Positions 37,458 to 46,983 of a stretch of 64,000 nucleotides of DNA are shown piece by piece. The translations under genes and the position numbers were made by a program. Positions within the stretch are counted from its first letter, which is position 1; the number at the start of each line of letters is the position of its first letter. The stretch lies in contig NZ_JAHSTX010000001.1 of NCBI RefSeq assembly GCF_019145375.1, positions 4,799,501-4,863,500 on the forward strand, written 5' to 3'. Under the pieces are notes generated by a model, which was given only the letters and a program-made list of their open reading frames with translations, ran no database searches and had not been told where the DNA came from. Source of the DNA: Pseudomonas triticicola (GTDB lineage Bacteria > Pseudomonadota > Gammaproteobacteria > Pseudomonadales > Pseudomonadaceae).

Positions 37458-38947
37458 GGTGTCGCCGGCCGGTATTGCAGTGCCTCGGCCAGATGCTCGC
37501 GGGTAATCGCATCGGCCTGTTCAAGATCCGCCAGCGTGCGCGCGACCTTGAGCAGGCGATGCGCCGAGCGCAGCGACAGGATCAGTCGCTCGCAGGCCGC
37601 CTCCAGCCATATCTCGTCAGCTGTGGATAACTTGCAGTGACGCTTGAGCCCCGGCAGATCGAGAAACGCATTGGCACAGCCCTGACGTTTCTGCTGACGC
37701 TCCCGCGCTTCGGCCACCAACGCCGCAGCGCTGGCGCTGTTTTCGCCGGGCTTGGCTGCCGGATTCAAGGCGGTTGCCTCCCGCGCGACGGTCAGGTGCA
37801 GATCAATCCGATCCAGCAGCGGCCCTGACAGCTTGTTGCGATAGCGCTGGACCATGTCCGGTGTGCACGAGCATTTGCCGCTGGGTTCGCCAAGATATCC
37901 ACAGGGACACGGATTCATCGCTGCCACCAATTGAAACCGTGCGGGGAAACGCACGCGATCCTTGGCCCGAGCGATGACGATATGCCCGGACTCCAACGGC
38001 TCGCGCAGCACTTCCAGAACCTTGCGATCAAACTCCGGCAACTCATCGAGAAACAGTACGCCATGGTGGGCGAGGGTGATTTCGCCGGGTTGCGGTTTCG
38101 AGCTGCCACCGACCAGCGCCGGCCCGGAAGCGGAATGGTGCGGTTGGCGGAAGGGGCGTTGCGGCCAGTGAGTCAGAGGCACCCCACTGGCGACCGATTG
38201 AATCGCTGCCACTTCCAGCGCCTCACATTCGGAAAGCGGTGGCAGCAGCCCCGGCAGACGACTGGCCAGTAATGTCTTGCCCGTCCCCGGTGGCCCGCTG
38301 AACAACAAATTGTGCGCGCCTGCTGCGGCAATCAGCAGTGCGCGTTTGGCGGCTGTCTGCCCCTGCACCTCGTTGAGGTCGGGATAGGGCTTGGCAGCGT
38401 GCATCAAACCGTCGGAAACGTAAGGCTCCACCGGCGTATGCCCATTGAAATGCGCCACCGCTTCCAGCAAATGATCGACCGCAAACACCTTCAACCCCGA
38501 CGCCAGACACGCCTCCTCGGCATTCGCTCGAGGCACCACCAACGCCCGCCCGGCCTTGCGCGCCGCCAGTGCCGCCGGCAGCACGCCACGCACTGGTCGC
38601 ACGGCACCGGACAATGCCAACTCACCCAGACATTCCACCTCGTCCAGCGTCAGACACGGCACCTGCACGCTGGCCGACAAAATCCCCAAGGCAATTGCCA
38701 GATCGAAGCGCCCGCCATCCTTGGGCAGGTCTGCCGGCGCCAGATTCAAGGTGATCCGCCGCGCCGGAAATTGCAGCCCGGAATTGATGATCGCACTGCG
38801 CACCCGGTCCTTGCTCTCCTTCACCGCCGCCTCGGGCAGGCCGACCATGGTCAGCGACGGCAGACCGTTGGCCAGATGGACTTCGACGGTGACAGCGGGG
38901 GCTTCCACGCCAATCTGGGCGCGACTGTGGACAATGGAGAGGGACAT
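37454..38947 (-). CDS. comM: YifB/ComM-family Mg-chelatase-like AAA ATPase
   Basis: The 497-residue protein has an N-terminal ChlI/Lon-protease-like domain (residues 1-180) and a central AAA ATPase with Walker A GPPGTGKT near 220 and Walker B GVLFLDELPEF. A C-terminal Mg_chelatase_C domain follows. ComM helps homologous recombination during natural transformation by extending branch migration in Acinetobacter and Vibrio. Its presence alone does not show that this strain is competent. Confidence 0.95.
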   Translation of the reverse strand: MSLSIVHSRAQIGVEAPAVTVEVHLANGLPSLTMVGLPEAAVKESKDRVRSAIINSGLQFPARRITLNLAPADLPKDGGRFDLAIALGILSASVQVPCLTLDEVECLGELALSGAVRPVRGVLPAALAARKAGRALVVPRANAEEACLASGLKVFAVDHLLEAVAHFNGHTPVEPYVSDGLMHAAKPYPDLNEVQGQTAAKRALLIAAAGAHNLLFSGPPGTGKTLLASRLPGLLPPLSECEALEVAAIQSVASGVPLTHWPQRPFRQPHHSASGPALVGGSSKPQPGEITLAHHGVLFLDELPEFDRKVLEVLREPLESGHIVIARAKDRVRFPARFQLVAAMNPCPCGYLGEPSGKCSCTPDMVQRYRNKLSGPLLDRIDLHLTVAREATALNPAAKPGENSASAAALVAEARERQQKRQGCANAFLDLPGLKRHCKLSTADEIWLEAACERLILSLRSAHRLLKVARTLADLEQADAITREHLAEALQYRPATP

Positions 38948-39082
38948 GGTCGTTCCTTGAGCTGAATCGGGGAGCCGCTTCCTGCGGGTTTTTGAAGGGT
39001 AGTCTGGGGAGAGAGCGTTGGTCGGACAGTTTTAAGGGCGAACTTTCACTGGATGTTGCTGAAGGCACTAATCCTCAGGCAT

Positions 39083-39112
39083 AAAAAAACCGCCTGTCAG
39101 GCGGTCATTTTT
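39083..39112 (-). terminator. Terminator of the minus-strand small-protein pair
   Basis: Read on the minus strand, ATGACCGCCTG and CAGGCGGTTTTTTT form a stem and T run 8 bp after the 56-residue gene. It supports real transcription of that gene. Confidence 0.85.
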
Positions 39113-39119
39113 GCGGTAC

Positions 39120-39290
39120 TCAGGTTCCACCACCGGCGAGCCAACCATCGGGCTCCATTTCCTTGCCATAGGTCGCGGCTACTTTCAGAAAATGCCGCTG
39201 GCTGGCTGAAACTCTGTCCGGCAAACCGAGTGCCCCGGTACCTGGTTTGGAAACCCGTGCCGGTTGGGTTTTCTGTTTCTTCTGCTTCAT
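39120..39290 (-). CDS. Small conserved-looking protein, member B of tandem pair
   Basis: This 56-codon gene starts MKQKKQKTQPARVSKPG and ends DGWLAGGGT. A GAGGTG element lies six bases upstream of the ATG and a terminator follows, so I take it as real. Its second half (SASQRHFLKVAATYGKEMEP) aligns with its neighbour (SANQRRFIEVAVTCGPALEP). The upstream stop overlaps its start as ATGA. No family is recognised. The basic N-terminus might bind nucleic acid, but that is speculative. Confidence 0.65.
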   Translation of the reverse strand: MKQKKQKTQPARVSKPGTGALGLPDRVSASQRHFLKVAATYGKEMEPDGWLAGGGT

Positions 39291-39532
39291 AAACACCTCA
39301 CGTGCCGGGATGCTTGATTCGATCTTATTGGGCTTCTACCGGCCAGCGCGCCGCTTGGCTCAAGCGCTGGCCCACATGTAACAGCAACTTCAATAAATCG
39401 CCGTTGGTTGGCTGACATATTTCCAGCCAAACGGAGTGCTTCGAGGTGCAAATCAACAATCTGAAATAGCTTTTCCTTCCTCTTCTTATCCTTCAGATAC
39501 CTCCATCTTGATGGGCGTATTTCGTTTGCCAA
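39287..39532 (-). CDS. Small protein, member A of tandem pair (possibly decayed)
   Basis: The open frame starts at TTG 39532 (81 residues). By homology with member B, translation may have begun at the CTG codon at 39496, where LKDKKRKEK matches the partner start MKQKKQKTQ and a GGAGG lies just upstream. No ATG exists there, so start use is uncertain. The stop overlaps the ATG of member B. The two proteins share about 15 of 28 residues in the central region, which indicates a tandem duplication followed by divergence. No known family is recognised. Confidence 0.5.
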   Translation of the reverse strand: MANEIRPSRWRYLKDKKRKEKLFQIVDLHLEALRLAGNMSANQRRFIEVAVTCGPALEPSGALAGRSPIRSNQASRHVRCL

Positions 39533-39694
39533 TGTAATGACATGCGTAAGGGCTGCGTAACTGGGCGAAGATGCTGATGTTTGTAGGACTATGCCCTAAT
39601 AGATGTAGGACGCCGGCGAAAGGTTTCAACGGTCTGGTATCGCGGAGTCGGATGCTCCAGTTTGGTCACTCAACGCAGCCTCTGGAGGCGAAAA

Positions 39695-39964
39695 ATGAAC
39701 CGCAATGGTATGCGCCCGATTCATCCGGGCGAGGTTCTGAATAAGGAGTTCATGGAGCCGTTGGGCATGACTGTCATGGATCTGGCCATGCCCACGAACT
39801 GGCCCGAAAGTGAGATCGAAAAGCTTGTGAAATGCCAGCTCAGGATCTGCGCCGATCTGGCAATCAGCCTTGCCACTCATCTCAACACTACGCCTGAGTT
39901 CTGGATGAATCTCCAATCGACTTACGATTTGCGCAGGGCCCAGCTCCGGCATGCGGGCTTATAG
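39695..39964 (+). CDS. HigA-family antitoxin, apparently without HigB
   Basis: The 89-residue protein opens with the HigA signature MRPIHPGEVLNKEFMEPLGM and contains TPEFWMNLQSTYDLRRA, typical of the HTH_XRE HigA family. HigA represses its operon and neutralises the HigB mRNA endonuclease. ATG 39695 follows TCTGGAGG by about seven bases. No HigB-like gene is seen on either side (the 160 bp upstream hold no such frame), so this is an orphan antitoxin or a remnant of a system. Nearby small genes on the minus strand suggest a small accessory patch. Confidence 0.8.
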   Translation: MNRNGMRPIHPGEVLNKEFMEPLGMTVMDLAMPTNWPESEIEKLVKCQLRICADLAISLATHLNTTPEFWMNLQSTYDLRRAQLRHAGL

Positions 39965-40135
39965 CGATTGCAGCATCCGCGAAGCCCTTTTCCACCATGG
40001 CCCTGCCCGGGTCGCCAAACCCGCTGCTGAACATTCAGCATCAGATGAGCTTAGAAACCTGGGCTTTTTGGCGCAATCGGACGGCGGTTATTTAAGGTTG
40101 TAGGACGTTGCCGGGATGGTCGAAGGGCTATAGAT

Positions 40136-40166
40136 CAAAAAATCGCAGCCTTCGGCAGCTCCTACA
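40136..40166. repeat. Single REP copy, GATCGCAGCCTTCGGCAG family
   Basis: AAAATCGCAGCCTTCGGCAG with CTCCTACAGG beyond is one REP arm without an inverted partner. It lies between the HigA gene and the convergent ubiK stop. Confidence 0.75.
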
Positions 40167-40177
40167 GGGGACGCGAA

Positions 40178-40438
40178 TTATTCAGCGGGCGGTGTCAGCT
40201 TCGCTTCCATCTCGGCGACTTTGGCTTCGAGGCTTTCGAGGCGGGCGCGCGTGCGAGCCAACACCACCATCTGACTATCAAACTCTTCCCGGCTGACCAG
40301 ATCGAGTTTGCTGAAGGCACTTTGCAGCAGCATTTTGAACTGGCTTTCGATTTCGGCTTTCGGCAGTGGCGTGTCGCCGCTGAACAGGCGGGAGGCGGTG
40401 CCGCTCAGGGCGTCGAGGAAGTCTTTGGGCGCGAGCAT
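40178..40438 (-). CDS. ubiK: Ubiquinone biosynthesis accessory factor UbiK
   Basis: The 86-residue protein begins MLAPKDFLDALSGTASRL and ends in a coiled coil (RARLESLEAKVAEMEAKL). This is the BMFP/YqiC family renamed UbiK, which assists the soluble UbiJ-based ubiquinone assembly under oxic conditions. It is transcribed divergently from glnK, as in many pseudomonads. Confidence 0.9.
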   Translation of the reverse strand: MLAPKDFLDALSGTASRLFSGDTPLPKAEIESQFKMLLQSAFSKLDLVSREEFDSQMVVLARTRARLESLEAKVAEMEAKLTPPAE

Positions 40439-41171
<733 letters not shown>

Positions 41172-41208
41172 GCGCCGCCACAAACCCAACGCCCCAGGAG
41201 AAAACAAT

Positions 41209-42546
41209 ATGACTCTGCGTAAATTCGCAGGGCTAGGCGCCCTGTTGTCCATCGTAATGCCCGGCATCGCCATGGCGGCAGACGAAGTGGCAGCGCCAGT
41301 CCTCAATTCCGGCGACACCGCCTGGATGCTCACCTCGACAGCGCTCGTGCTGTTCATGACCATCCCCGGGCTGGCGCTGTTCTACGGCGGTATGGTTCGC
41401 TCGAAAAACATTCTTTCCGTGCTGATGCAGTGCTTCGCCATTACCGGTCTGATCAGCATCCTGTGGGTCATTTATGGCTACAGCATTGCGTTCGACACCA
41501 CCGGCATGGAGCAGGGCGTCGTCAACTTCAATTCGTTCTTCGGCGGCATGGGCAAGGCGTTCCTCGCCGGTGTCACGCCTTCGAGCATCACCGGTCCGGC
41601 GGCGCTGTTCCCTGAGGCGGTGTTCATCACCTTCCAGATGACCTTCGCGATCATCACCCCGGCGCTGATCGTCGGTGCGTTCGCCGAGCGCATGAAGTTC
41701 TCCGCGATGCTGATCTTCATGGGCATCTGGTTCACTCTGGTTTATGCACCGATCGCGCACATGGTCTGGTCCGGTAACGGCGGCCTGATGTGGGACTGGG
41801 GCGTGCTCGACTTCGCTGGCGGCACCGTGGTGCACATCAACGCCGGTATCGCCGGTCTGGTCGCGTGCCTGGTACTGGGCAAGCGCAAAGGCTTCCCGAC
41901 CACACCAATGGCTCCGCACAACCTCGGCTACACGCTGATGGGCGCGGCGATGCTGTGGGTCGGCTGGTTCGGCTTCAACGCCGGTTCCGCTGCCGCTGCC
42001 AACGGCACTGCCGGTATGGCCATGCTGGTTACCCAGATCGCCACGGCCGCTGCGGCACTGGGCTGGATGTTTGCCGAGTGGGTCACCCACGGCAAGCCAA
42101 GCGCACTGGGCATCGCTTCGGGTGTGGTCGCCGGTCTGGTCGCGATCACTCCGGCCGCTGGCACCGTGGGCCCGATGGGTGCACTGGTGATCGGTCTGGC
42201 CGCAGGCGTGGTGTGCTTCTTCTGCGCCACCACCCTGAAACGCAAACTCGGCTATGACGACTCCCTGGATGCCTTCGGCGTGCACGGCATCGGCGGTATC
42301 CTCGGCGCGATCCTCACCGGTGTGTTTGCCGCACCGGCACTGGGTGGCTTCGGCACCGTGACTGACATTGGCGCGCAGGTCTGGATCCAGATCAAAGGCG
42401 TCGGCTTCACGGTGATCTACACCGCGATCGTCACCTTCATCATCCTCAAGGTGCTGGACGCCGTCATGGGTCTGCGCGTAACCGAGGAAGAAGAGTCGGT
42501 CGGCCTCGATCTGGCACAACACAACGAGCGCGGCTACAACCTGTAA
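41209..42546 (+). CDS. amtB: Ammonium transporter AmtB
   Basis: AmtB conducts ammonium into the cell as a trimer in the inner membrane. The 445-residue precursor has a cleavable signal peptide (FAGLGALLSIVMPGIAMA) and eleven helices. The twin-histidine pair of the pore is visible as His209 (TVVHINAGIAGLVA) and His359 (FGVHGIGGILGAI). A strong terminator follows. It is the second gene after glnK. Confidence 0.97.
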   Translation: MTLRKFAGLGALLSIVMPGIAMAADEVAAPVLNSGDTAWMLTSTALVLFMTIPGLALFYGGMVRSKNILSVLMQCFAITGLISILWVIYGYSIAFDTTGMEQGVVNFNSFFGGMGKAFLAGVTPSSITGPAALFPEAVFITFQMTFAIITPALIVGAFAERMKFSAMLIFMGIWFTLVYAPIAHMVWSGNGGLMWDWGVLDFAGGTVVHINAGIAGLVACLVLGKRKGFPTTPMAPHNLGYTLMGAAMLWVGWFGFNAGSAAAANGTAGMAMLVTQIATAAAALGWMFAEWVTHGKPSALGIASGVVAGLVAITPAAGTVGPMGALVIGLAAGVVCFFCATTLKRKLGYDDSLDAFGVHGIGGILGAILTGVFAAPALGGFGTVTDIGAQVWIQIKGVGFTVIYTAIVTFIILKVLDAVMGLRVTEEEESVGLDLAQHNERGYNL

Positions 42547-42557
42547 GTACGCGCGAT

Positions 42558-42592
42558 AAAAAAACTGCCCGGTTCGCCGGGCATTTTTTTGT
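42558..42592 (+). terminator. Terminator of glnK-amtB
   Basis: AAAAACTGCCCGG, TTCG and CCGGGCATTTTTTT form a stem with a T run 12 bp after the amtB stop. Confidence 0.92.
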
Positions 42593-42761
42593 CCGGGATT
42601 TGTCATTCAGGGAGCGGCTGAAAGGATTTTTCTTACGGCTTTGGTCGTCTTTACGACGAGGCTTTTTCTGCGGGCAATCGCTTACATCGCTGCAGGAATA
42701 TTAGGGCCTTTGTTTTTTTTCAGAGCACGCTAGAATGCGCCCCGAACGAGCGGAGAACTGT

Positions 42762-43187
42762 ATGTGGCAACAGACTCTGATAACCCTGCGGGCAAGGCCC
42801 CGGGGCTTTCATCTGGTGACGGACGAGTTGCTCGCAGGCTTGCCTGAACTCAAGACCTGTCGGGTCGGTCTGTTGCATTTGTGGCTGCAGCACACGTCGG
42901 CATCGTTGACCATCAACGAGAACGCCGATCCGGCAGTTCGTCGCGACTTCGAACGATTTTTCAATCGTCTGATCCCACAAGGAACAGACGGCTACGAGCA
43001 CAACGACGAAGGCCCGGATGATCTCCCGGCGCACTTCAAGGCCAGCGTGCTTGGTTGCCAGGTCAGTCTGCCGGTTGCGGCAGGGCGGCTGGCCCTGGGT
43101 ACCTGGCAAGGGATTTATCTGGGCGAGCACCGTGATCATGGCGGTGCCCGTAAAGTCCTCGCCACCTTGCACGGTGAACAGGCATGA
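42762..43187 (+). CDS. YjbQ-family protein (UPF0047)
   Basis: The 141-residue protein has [18 protein letters not shown] and [15 protein letters not shown], the two conserved clusters of UPF0047/YjbQ. Some members show weak thiamine-phosphate-synthase-like activity, but the physiological role is unclear. ATG 42762 follows GCGGAG by about six bases; a longer frame starts inside the upstream promoter region. It is followed by sutA. Confidence 0.9.
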   Translation: MWQQTLITLRARPRGFHLVTDELLAGLPELKTCRVGLLHLWLQHTSASLTINENADPAVRRDFERFFNRLIPQGTDGYEHNDEGPDDLPAHFKASVLGCQVSLPVAAGRLALGTWQGIYLGEHRDHGGARKVLATLHGEQA

Positions 43188-43288
43188 GCCGCTGCCGGGC
43201 AGCGGCAGAAGATTTTTCAACGGCGGCTTCGACAGCCGCCAAAGCTGGTCTATAACTAATCTGCTTTTGGCAAGTCATGAGGTAGAAC

Positions 43289-43615
43289 ATGAGCGACGAT
43301 GATCTGGAAAACGACGACCTCGAAGTAGGCGACGAAGACGAGGCCGAGGAAGGCCTGGAAGCGGCAGCGGAAGACGTTGCCGAAGACGATGGCGGTGACG
43401 ACACGCCGGCCCCGGCTGCCAAAGGCAAAGCCAAGGCTGCGGTCTCGGTCGACGAGTTGCCGAGCATCGAAGCCAAGAACAAGGAGCGTGACGCCCTGGC
43501 CAAGGCCATGGAAGAATTCCTTGCGCGCGGCGGCAAGGTGCAGGAAGTGGAGGCCAACGTGGTCGCCGATCCGCCCAAGAAGCCGGATAACAAGTACGGC
43601 AGCCGCCCTATCTGA
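43289..43615 (+). CDS. sutA: RNA-polymerase-binding regulator SutA
   Basis: The 108-residue protein has an acidic N-terminal tail (MSDDDLENDDLEVGDEDEAE), a central helix (PSIEAKNKERDALAKAMEEF) and a conserved C-tail (NVVADPPKKPDNKYGSRPI). This matches SutA, described in P. aeruginosa as binding RNA polymerase and promoting transcription of housekeeping genes during slow growth. The name rests on recall of that protein. Confidence 0.88.
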   Translation: MSDDDLENDDLEVGDEDEAEEGLEAAAEDVAEDDGGDDTPAPAAKGKAKAAVSVDELPSIEAKNKERDALAKAMEEFLARGGKVQEVEANVVADPPKKPDNKYGSRPI

Positions 43616-43634
43616 GGCGCGTCGCTCGCTTGCT

Positions 43635-43666
43635 GAAAAAGCCCGCCGTCGCTGCGGGCTTTTTTA
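43635..43666 (+). terminator. Terminator of sutA
   Basis: AAAAAGCCCGCCGTCG and GCGGGCTTTTTT form a hairpin with T run, 20 bp after the sutA stop. Confidence 0.9.
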
Positions 43667-43703
43667 TGCCTGAAATCAATCAGTTGAAAACAAATGCAGT
43701 CCC

Positions 43704-43795
43704 CTGTGGGAGCGAGCCTGCTCGCGAAGGGGGCATGTCAGCCGACATACATGTTGGATGACACACCGCATTCGCGAGCAGGCTCGCTCCCACAG
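43704..43795. repeat. REPIN, GTGGGAGCGAGCC family
   Basis: Inverted arms CTGTGGGAGCGAGCCTGCTC and GAGCAGGCTCGCTCCCACAG occupy the gap between sutA and the convergent HAD gene. Confidence 0.92.
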
Positions 43796-43804
43796 GGCTG
43801 TAGA

Positions 43805-44512
43805 TCAGTTCGAGGAGGCATTCCAGCGGGAGAGCACGGCGGGCAATTCGGTCAGGCTGCGAATCTCCGCATCCGGCAAGCGCTCCGCTTCCCAGATCTT
43901 GCTCGTCGGGTTGAACCACACCGCGCGCAAGCCTGCCTGCTGAGCGCCGGCAATGTCATCGCCAGGATGATCGCCGACATGCACCGCCGCTGCGGGGCTT
44001 ACACCGCCGCGCTGCAACGCTTCATGAAACAGCCGCGCATCCGGTTTGGCGATGCCGATGTCTTCGGCGCACAAGGCGAACTTGAAGTAATCCGCCAGCC
44101 CCAGCCGACGCACGTCGGCATTGCCATTGGTGACCACGCCGAGGGCATAGTGATTGGCGAGCAGCTCCAGCAGCGGCTCGACTTCGGGAAACACTTCGAT
44201 CTGATGCCGCGCATGCAGGAACACTTCAAAAGCCTTGTCAGCCAGCTCCCACGCTTCGCCGTGGGCGTACCCGGCTTCCTCCAGCGCATGGAACAGCACA
44301 CGTCGGCGCAGCGCGCTGATGCGGTGTTTGAGGCCCGGTTCGGCCGTCAGCACTCGCTCGCGAATCGACCACAAATGCTCCACCGGCACCGCGCCCAGGT
44401 TCGACGCATGCTCGCTCAGCCATTCGCGCAACACGGTTTCGGCGCTGGCGATCACTGGAGCGGTGTCCCACAGGGTGTCGTCGAGGTCGAAGGTGATCAA
44501 CTGAATGCTCAT
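43805..44512 (-). CDS. HAD-superfamily hydrolase
   Basis: The 235-residue protein has the HAD motif [11 protein letters not shown] with Asp9 and Asp11, motif II VVTNGN and motif [13 protein letters not shown] followed by [10 protein letters not shown]. It is a class I HAD phosphatase of the YigB type, and some YigB proteins dephosphorylate FMN. The start overlaps the xerC stop by four bases, so it is the last gene of the lysA-dapF-xerC operon. Confidence 0.92.
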   Translation of the reverse strand: MSIQLITFDLDDTLWDTAPVIASAETVLREWLSEHASNLGAVPVEHLWSIRERVLTAEPGLKHRISALRRRVLFHALEEAGYAHGEAWELADKAFEVFLHARHQIEVFPEVEPLLELLANHYALGVVTNGNADVRRLGLADYFKFALCAEDIGIAKPDARLFHEALQRGGVSPAAAVHVGDHPGDDIAGAQQAGLRAVWFNPTSKIWEAERLPDAEIRSLTELPAVLSRWNASSN

Positions 44513-45408
44513 GAATCATCGCCTTTCATGCGTTTGGCCCGGGGATGGGCGCTGTCGTAGACCGCCGCCAGATGCTGGAAGTCGAGGTGGGTATAGATCT
44601 GTGTGGTTTTGATATCAGAGTGACCGAGCAATTCCTGCACCGCGCGCAGATCCTGCGAGGACTCGAGCAAATGGCTGGCGAAGGAGTGCCGCAGCATGTG
44701 CGGATGCAGGTTCTGCCCCAGCTCGCGCTCGCCAGCCAGTTTGACCCGCACCTGAATCGCCCGGGGGCCGAGACGCCGACCTTGCTGGCTGACAAAAACC
44801 GCATCGTCCGCCGGGTTGGTCATGGCGCGAAGCGGCAACCAGTGTTCCAGGGCTTCGCGGGCCTTGGTGCCAACCGGCAACAGCCGGGTCTTGCTGCCCT
44901 TGCCGAGCACCTGAACCATGCCGTCGGCGAGGTCGAGTTGATCGAGATTGAGCCCGGTCAGCTCGGACAGGCGCAGGCCAGAGGAATAGAACAGCTCGAG
45001 AATCGCCTGATCGCGCCGGGCGAGAAAATCGTCCTCGACCGCACCTTCCAGCAGCTGCAATGCGCGGTCGGTATCAAGGGTTTTCGGCAGGCGCCGTTCG
45101 CCTTTCGGCGGGGCCAGGCCGGTGGCCGGGTCGTGGTCGCACAGGCCTTCGCGATTCAAGTAGTGATAGAGCCCGCGCACTGCCGAGAGCAGGCGGGCGA
45201 GGCTGCGCGAGGACTGGCCTTGCGCATGCAATCGGGCAATCAGGCTGCGCAGGCGCTGGATGTCCAGCGCGGCCCAGCTGCCGATGTTCTGCTTGACGCA
45301 CCAGCCGAGGACTTTATCGAGGTCGCGGCGATACGCCGACAGGGTGTGCGGCGACACCTGTCGCTCACTGCGCAGATGTTCGCAGTAAGCGTCCAGTTGT
45401 CGTTCCAT
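44509..45408 (-). CDS. xerC: Tyrosine recombinase XerC
   Basis: XerC with XerD resolves chromosome dimers at dif during division. The 299-residue protein shows the recombinase core with the first catalytic Arg in [12 protein letters not shown], then [12 protein letters not shown] (His237, Arg240), His263 in LLGHSD and the nucleophile Tyr272 in IYTHLDF. The C-terminal domain order and size fit XerC of pseudomonads (Sss). Gap to the upstream DUF484 gene is two bases. Confidence 0.96.
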   Translation of the reverse strand: MERQLDAYCEHLRSERQVSPHTLSAYRRDLDKVLGWCVKQNIGSWAALDIQRLRSLIARLHAQGQSSRSLARLLSAVRGLYHYLNREGLCDHDPATGLAPPKGERRLPKTLDTDRALQLLEGAVEDDFLARRDQAILELFYSSGLRLSELTGLNLDQLDLADGMVQVLGKGSKTRLLPVGTKAREALEHWLPLRAMTNPADDAVFVSQQGRRLGPRAIQVRVKLAGERELGQNLHPHMLRHSFASHLLESSQDLRAVQELLGHSDIKTTQIYTHLDFQHLAAVYDSAHPRAKRMKGDDS

Positions 45409-45410
45409 GG

Positions 45411-46136
45411 TCAGCGTACCGAGCGCAGCGAGCTGTTGACCCGTGGCAGCACGCGGCCCATGACCTCGGCGATGTAACTGAGGAACAGCGTGCCGACCGA
45501 GCTCTTGTAGTGCTGCGGGTCGCGGCTGGCGATGGCCAGAATGCCGTGAATGCCCTGATGACTGACGGCAACCACGGCGGTCGAGCCGATCTGCTGGCGC
45601 TGTTCTTCGCCGAAGAGGAAGTCCAGCTCATGTTCACGCAGGCTGCCGCTGACGCTTTTGCCTTCGGTGAGCAGGCCGCCAATCGCGGTTTGCGCATCGG
45701 CGTGGGTTACCCAGCGGCCGACCGGGGCCGGGTTGTCGCCGAGCAGGATCAGGCTGACGAAGGGCACCTGGAAATCCTGACGCAGGCTGTCTTCAACGCT
45801 GATGACCACGTCTTCCAGGGTCGATGCATCCATCAGCGCGAGAATCAGGCGGCGGGTCTTTTCGAACAGGCGATCGTTGTCGCGGGCCACGTCCATCAGA
45901 TGCGAAAGGCGATGGCGCATCTCGATATTGCGGTCGCGCAGGATGGTCATTTGCCGCTCGACCAGCGACACGGTGTCGCCGCGTCGGTGCGGGATGCGCA
46001 ACGACGGCAGCAGCTCTTCGTGCTCGACGAAGAAGTCCGGATGAGCCTCCAGGTAGGCGGCAACCGCGGCTGCCTCGAGGCTCTCGGACGCTGATTCGTC
46101 GACTGGTCGGGCGGGTACCTGTGGCTTGTCGGTCAT
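45411..46136 (-). CDS. DUF484 family protein (GAF-like)
   Basis: The 241-residue protein has a helical N-terminal region ([30 protein letters not shown], given here in part as [13 protein letters not shown]) and a GAF-like C-terminal domain. DUF484 genes regularly sit between dapF and xerC, so a role in cell division or envelope growth is suspected but unproven. ATG 46136 gives the family start ([15 protein letters not shown]); a longer frame reaches 46178 and overlaps dapF. Confidence 0.9.
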   Translation of the reverse strand: MTDKPQVPARPVDESASESLEAAAVAAYLEAHPDFFVEHEELLPSLRIPHRRGDTVSLVERQMTILRDRNIEMRHRLSHLMDVARDNDRLFEKTRRLILALMDASTLEDVVISVEDSLRQDFQVPFVSLILLGDNPAPVGRWVTHADAQTAIGGLLTEGKSVSGSLREHELDFLFGEEQRQQIGSTAVVAVSHQGIHGILAIASRDPQHYKSSVGTLFLSYIAEVMGRVLPRVNSSLRSVR

Positions 46137-46149
46137 GATTTCTGCTCGC

Positions 46150-46980
46150 TCAAAGACGCACTTGTCCTTCGTATACACGCACTGCCGGACCGGTCATCAA
46201 CACCGGTTCGCCCGGGCCGGCCCACTCGATGGACAGACGTCCGCCGGGCAGGTCGATCAACAGCGGCGAATCCATCCACCCCTGACTGATGGCTGCCACC
46301 GCCGCCGCACAGGCGCCGGTGCCGCAGGCCTGGGTTTCCCCGGCGCCGCGTTCCCACACGCGCAATTGTGCGCGGTGGCGATCGATGACCTGAAGGAAGC
46401 CGACATTGACCCGCGCCGGGAAGCGTGGATGGTGTTCGATCTTCGGCCCTAACTCATGCACCGGTGCGCTGTTGATGTCGTCCACGCGGATCACCGCATG
46501 GGGATTGCCCATCGATACGGCGGCCAGTTCGACCGTGGTGCCATCGACATCCAGCTGATAACTGGTGGCCTGGGCGGGTGCCTGGAATGGAATGTCTGCC
46601 GGCACCAGGCGCGGCGCGCCCATGTTGACGCCGATCTGGCCGTCGTTACGCACGTCCAGCTCGATGATGCCGCCCTTGGTCTCGACCCGGATCTGCCGCT
46701 TGGCAGTCAGACGCTTGTCGAGCACGAAGCGGGCGAAGCAGCGCGCACCGTTGCCGCATTGCTCCACTTCCGAGCCGTCGGAGTTGAAGATCCGGTAGCG
46801 GAAATCCACATCCGGGTTGCTCGGCGCTTCGACGATCAGCAACTGGTCAAAACCGATACCGGTGTGGCGGTCGCCCCATTGCTTGGCGTGTTTGGGCTGA
46901 ATGTGCGCGTGCTGGCTGACCAGGTCGAGGACCATGAAGTCGTTGCCCAGGCCGTGCATTTTGGTAAAACGCAGCAGCAT
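46150..46980 (-). CDS. dapF: Diaminopimelate epimerase DapF
   Basis: DapF inverts LL- to meso-diaminopimelate for lysine and peptidoglycan. The 276-residue protein has [12 protein letters not shown] near the start and both catalytic cysteines: [16 protein letters not shown] motif seen as [11 protein letters not shown], and [12 protein letters not shown]. It starts 3 bp after lysA. Confidence 0.97.
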   Translation of the reverse strand: MLLRFTKMHGLGNDFMVLDLVSQHAHIQPKHAKQWGDRHTGIGFDQLLIVEAPSNPDVDFRYRIFNSDGSEVEQCGNGARCFARFVLDKRLTAKRQIRVETKGGIIELDVRNDGQIGVNMGAPRLVPADIPFQAPAQATSYQLDVDGTTVELAAVSMGNPHAVIRVDDINSAPVHELGPKIEHHPRFPARVNVGFLQVIDRHRAQLRVWERGAGETQACGTGACAAAVAAISQGWMDSPLLIDLPGGRLSIEWAGPGEPVLMTGPAVRVYEGQVRL

Positions 46981-46983
46981 GGG

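Noticed and set aside
39582..40106. Repeated TGTAGGAC words around the HigA gene (39582, 39604, 40099) as possible insertion-site repeats
   Set aside because: The matches are only eight bases and unevenly spaced; chance or fragments of REP sequence explain them.
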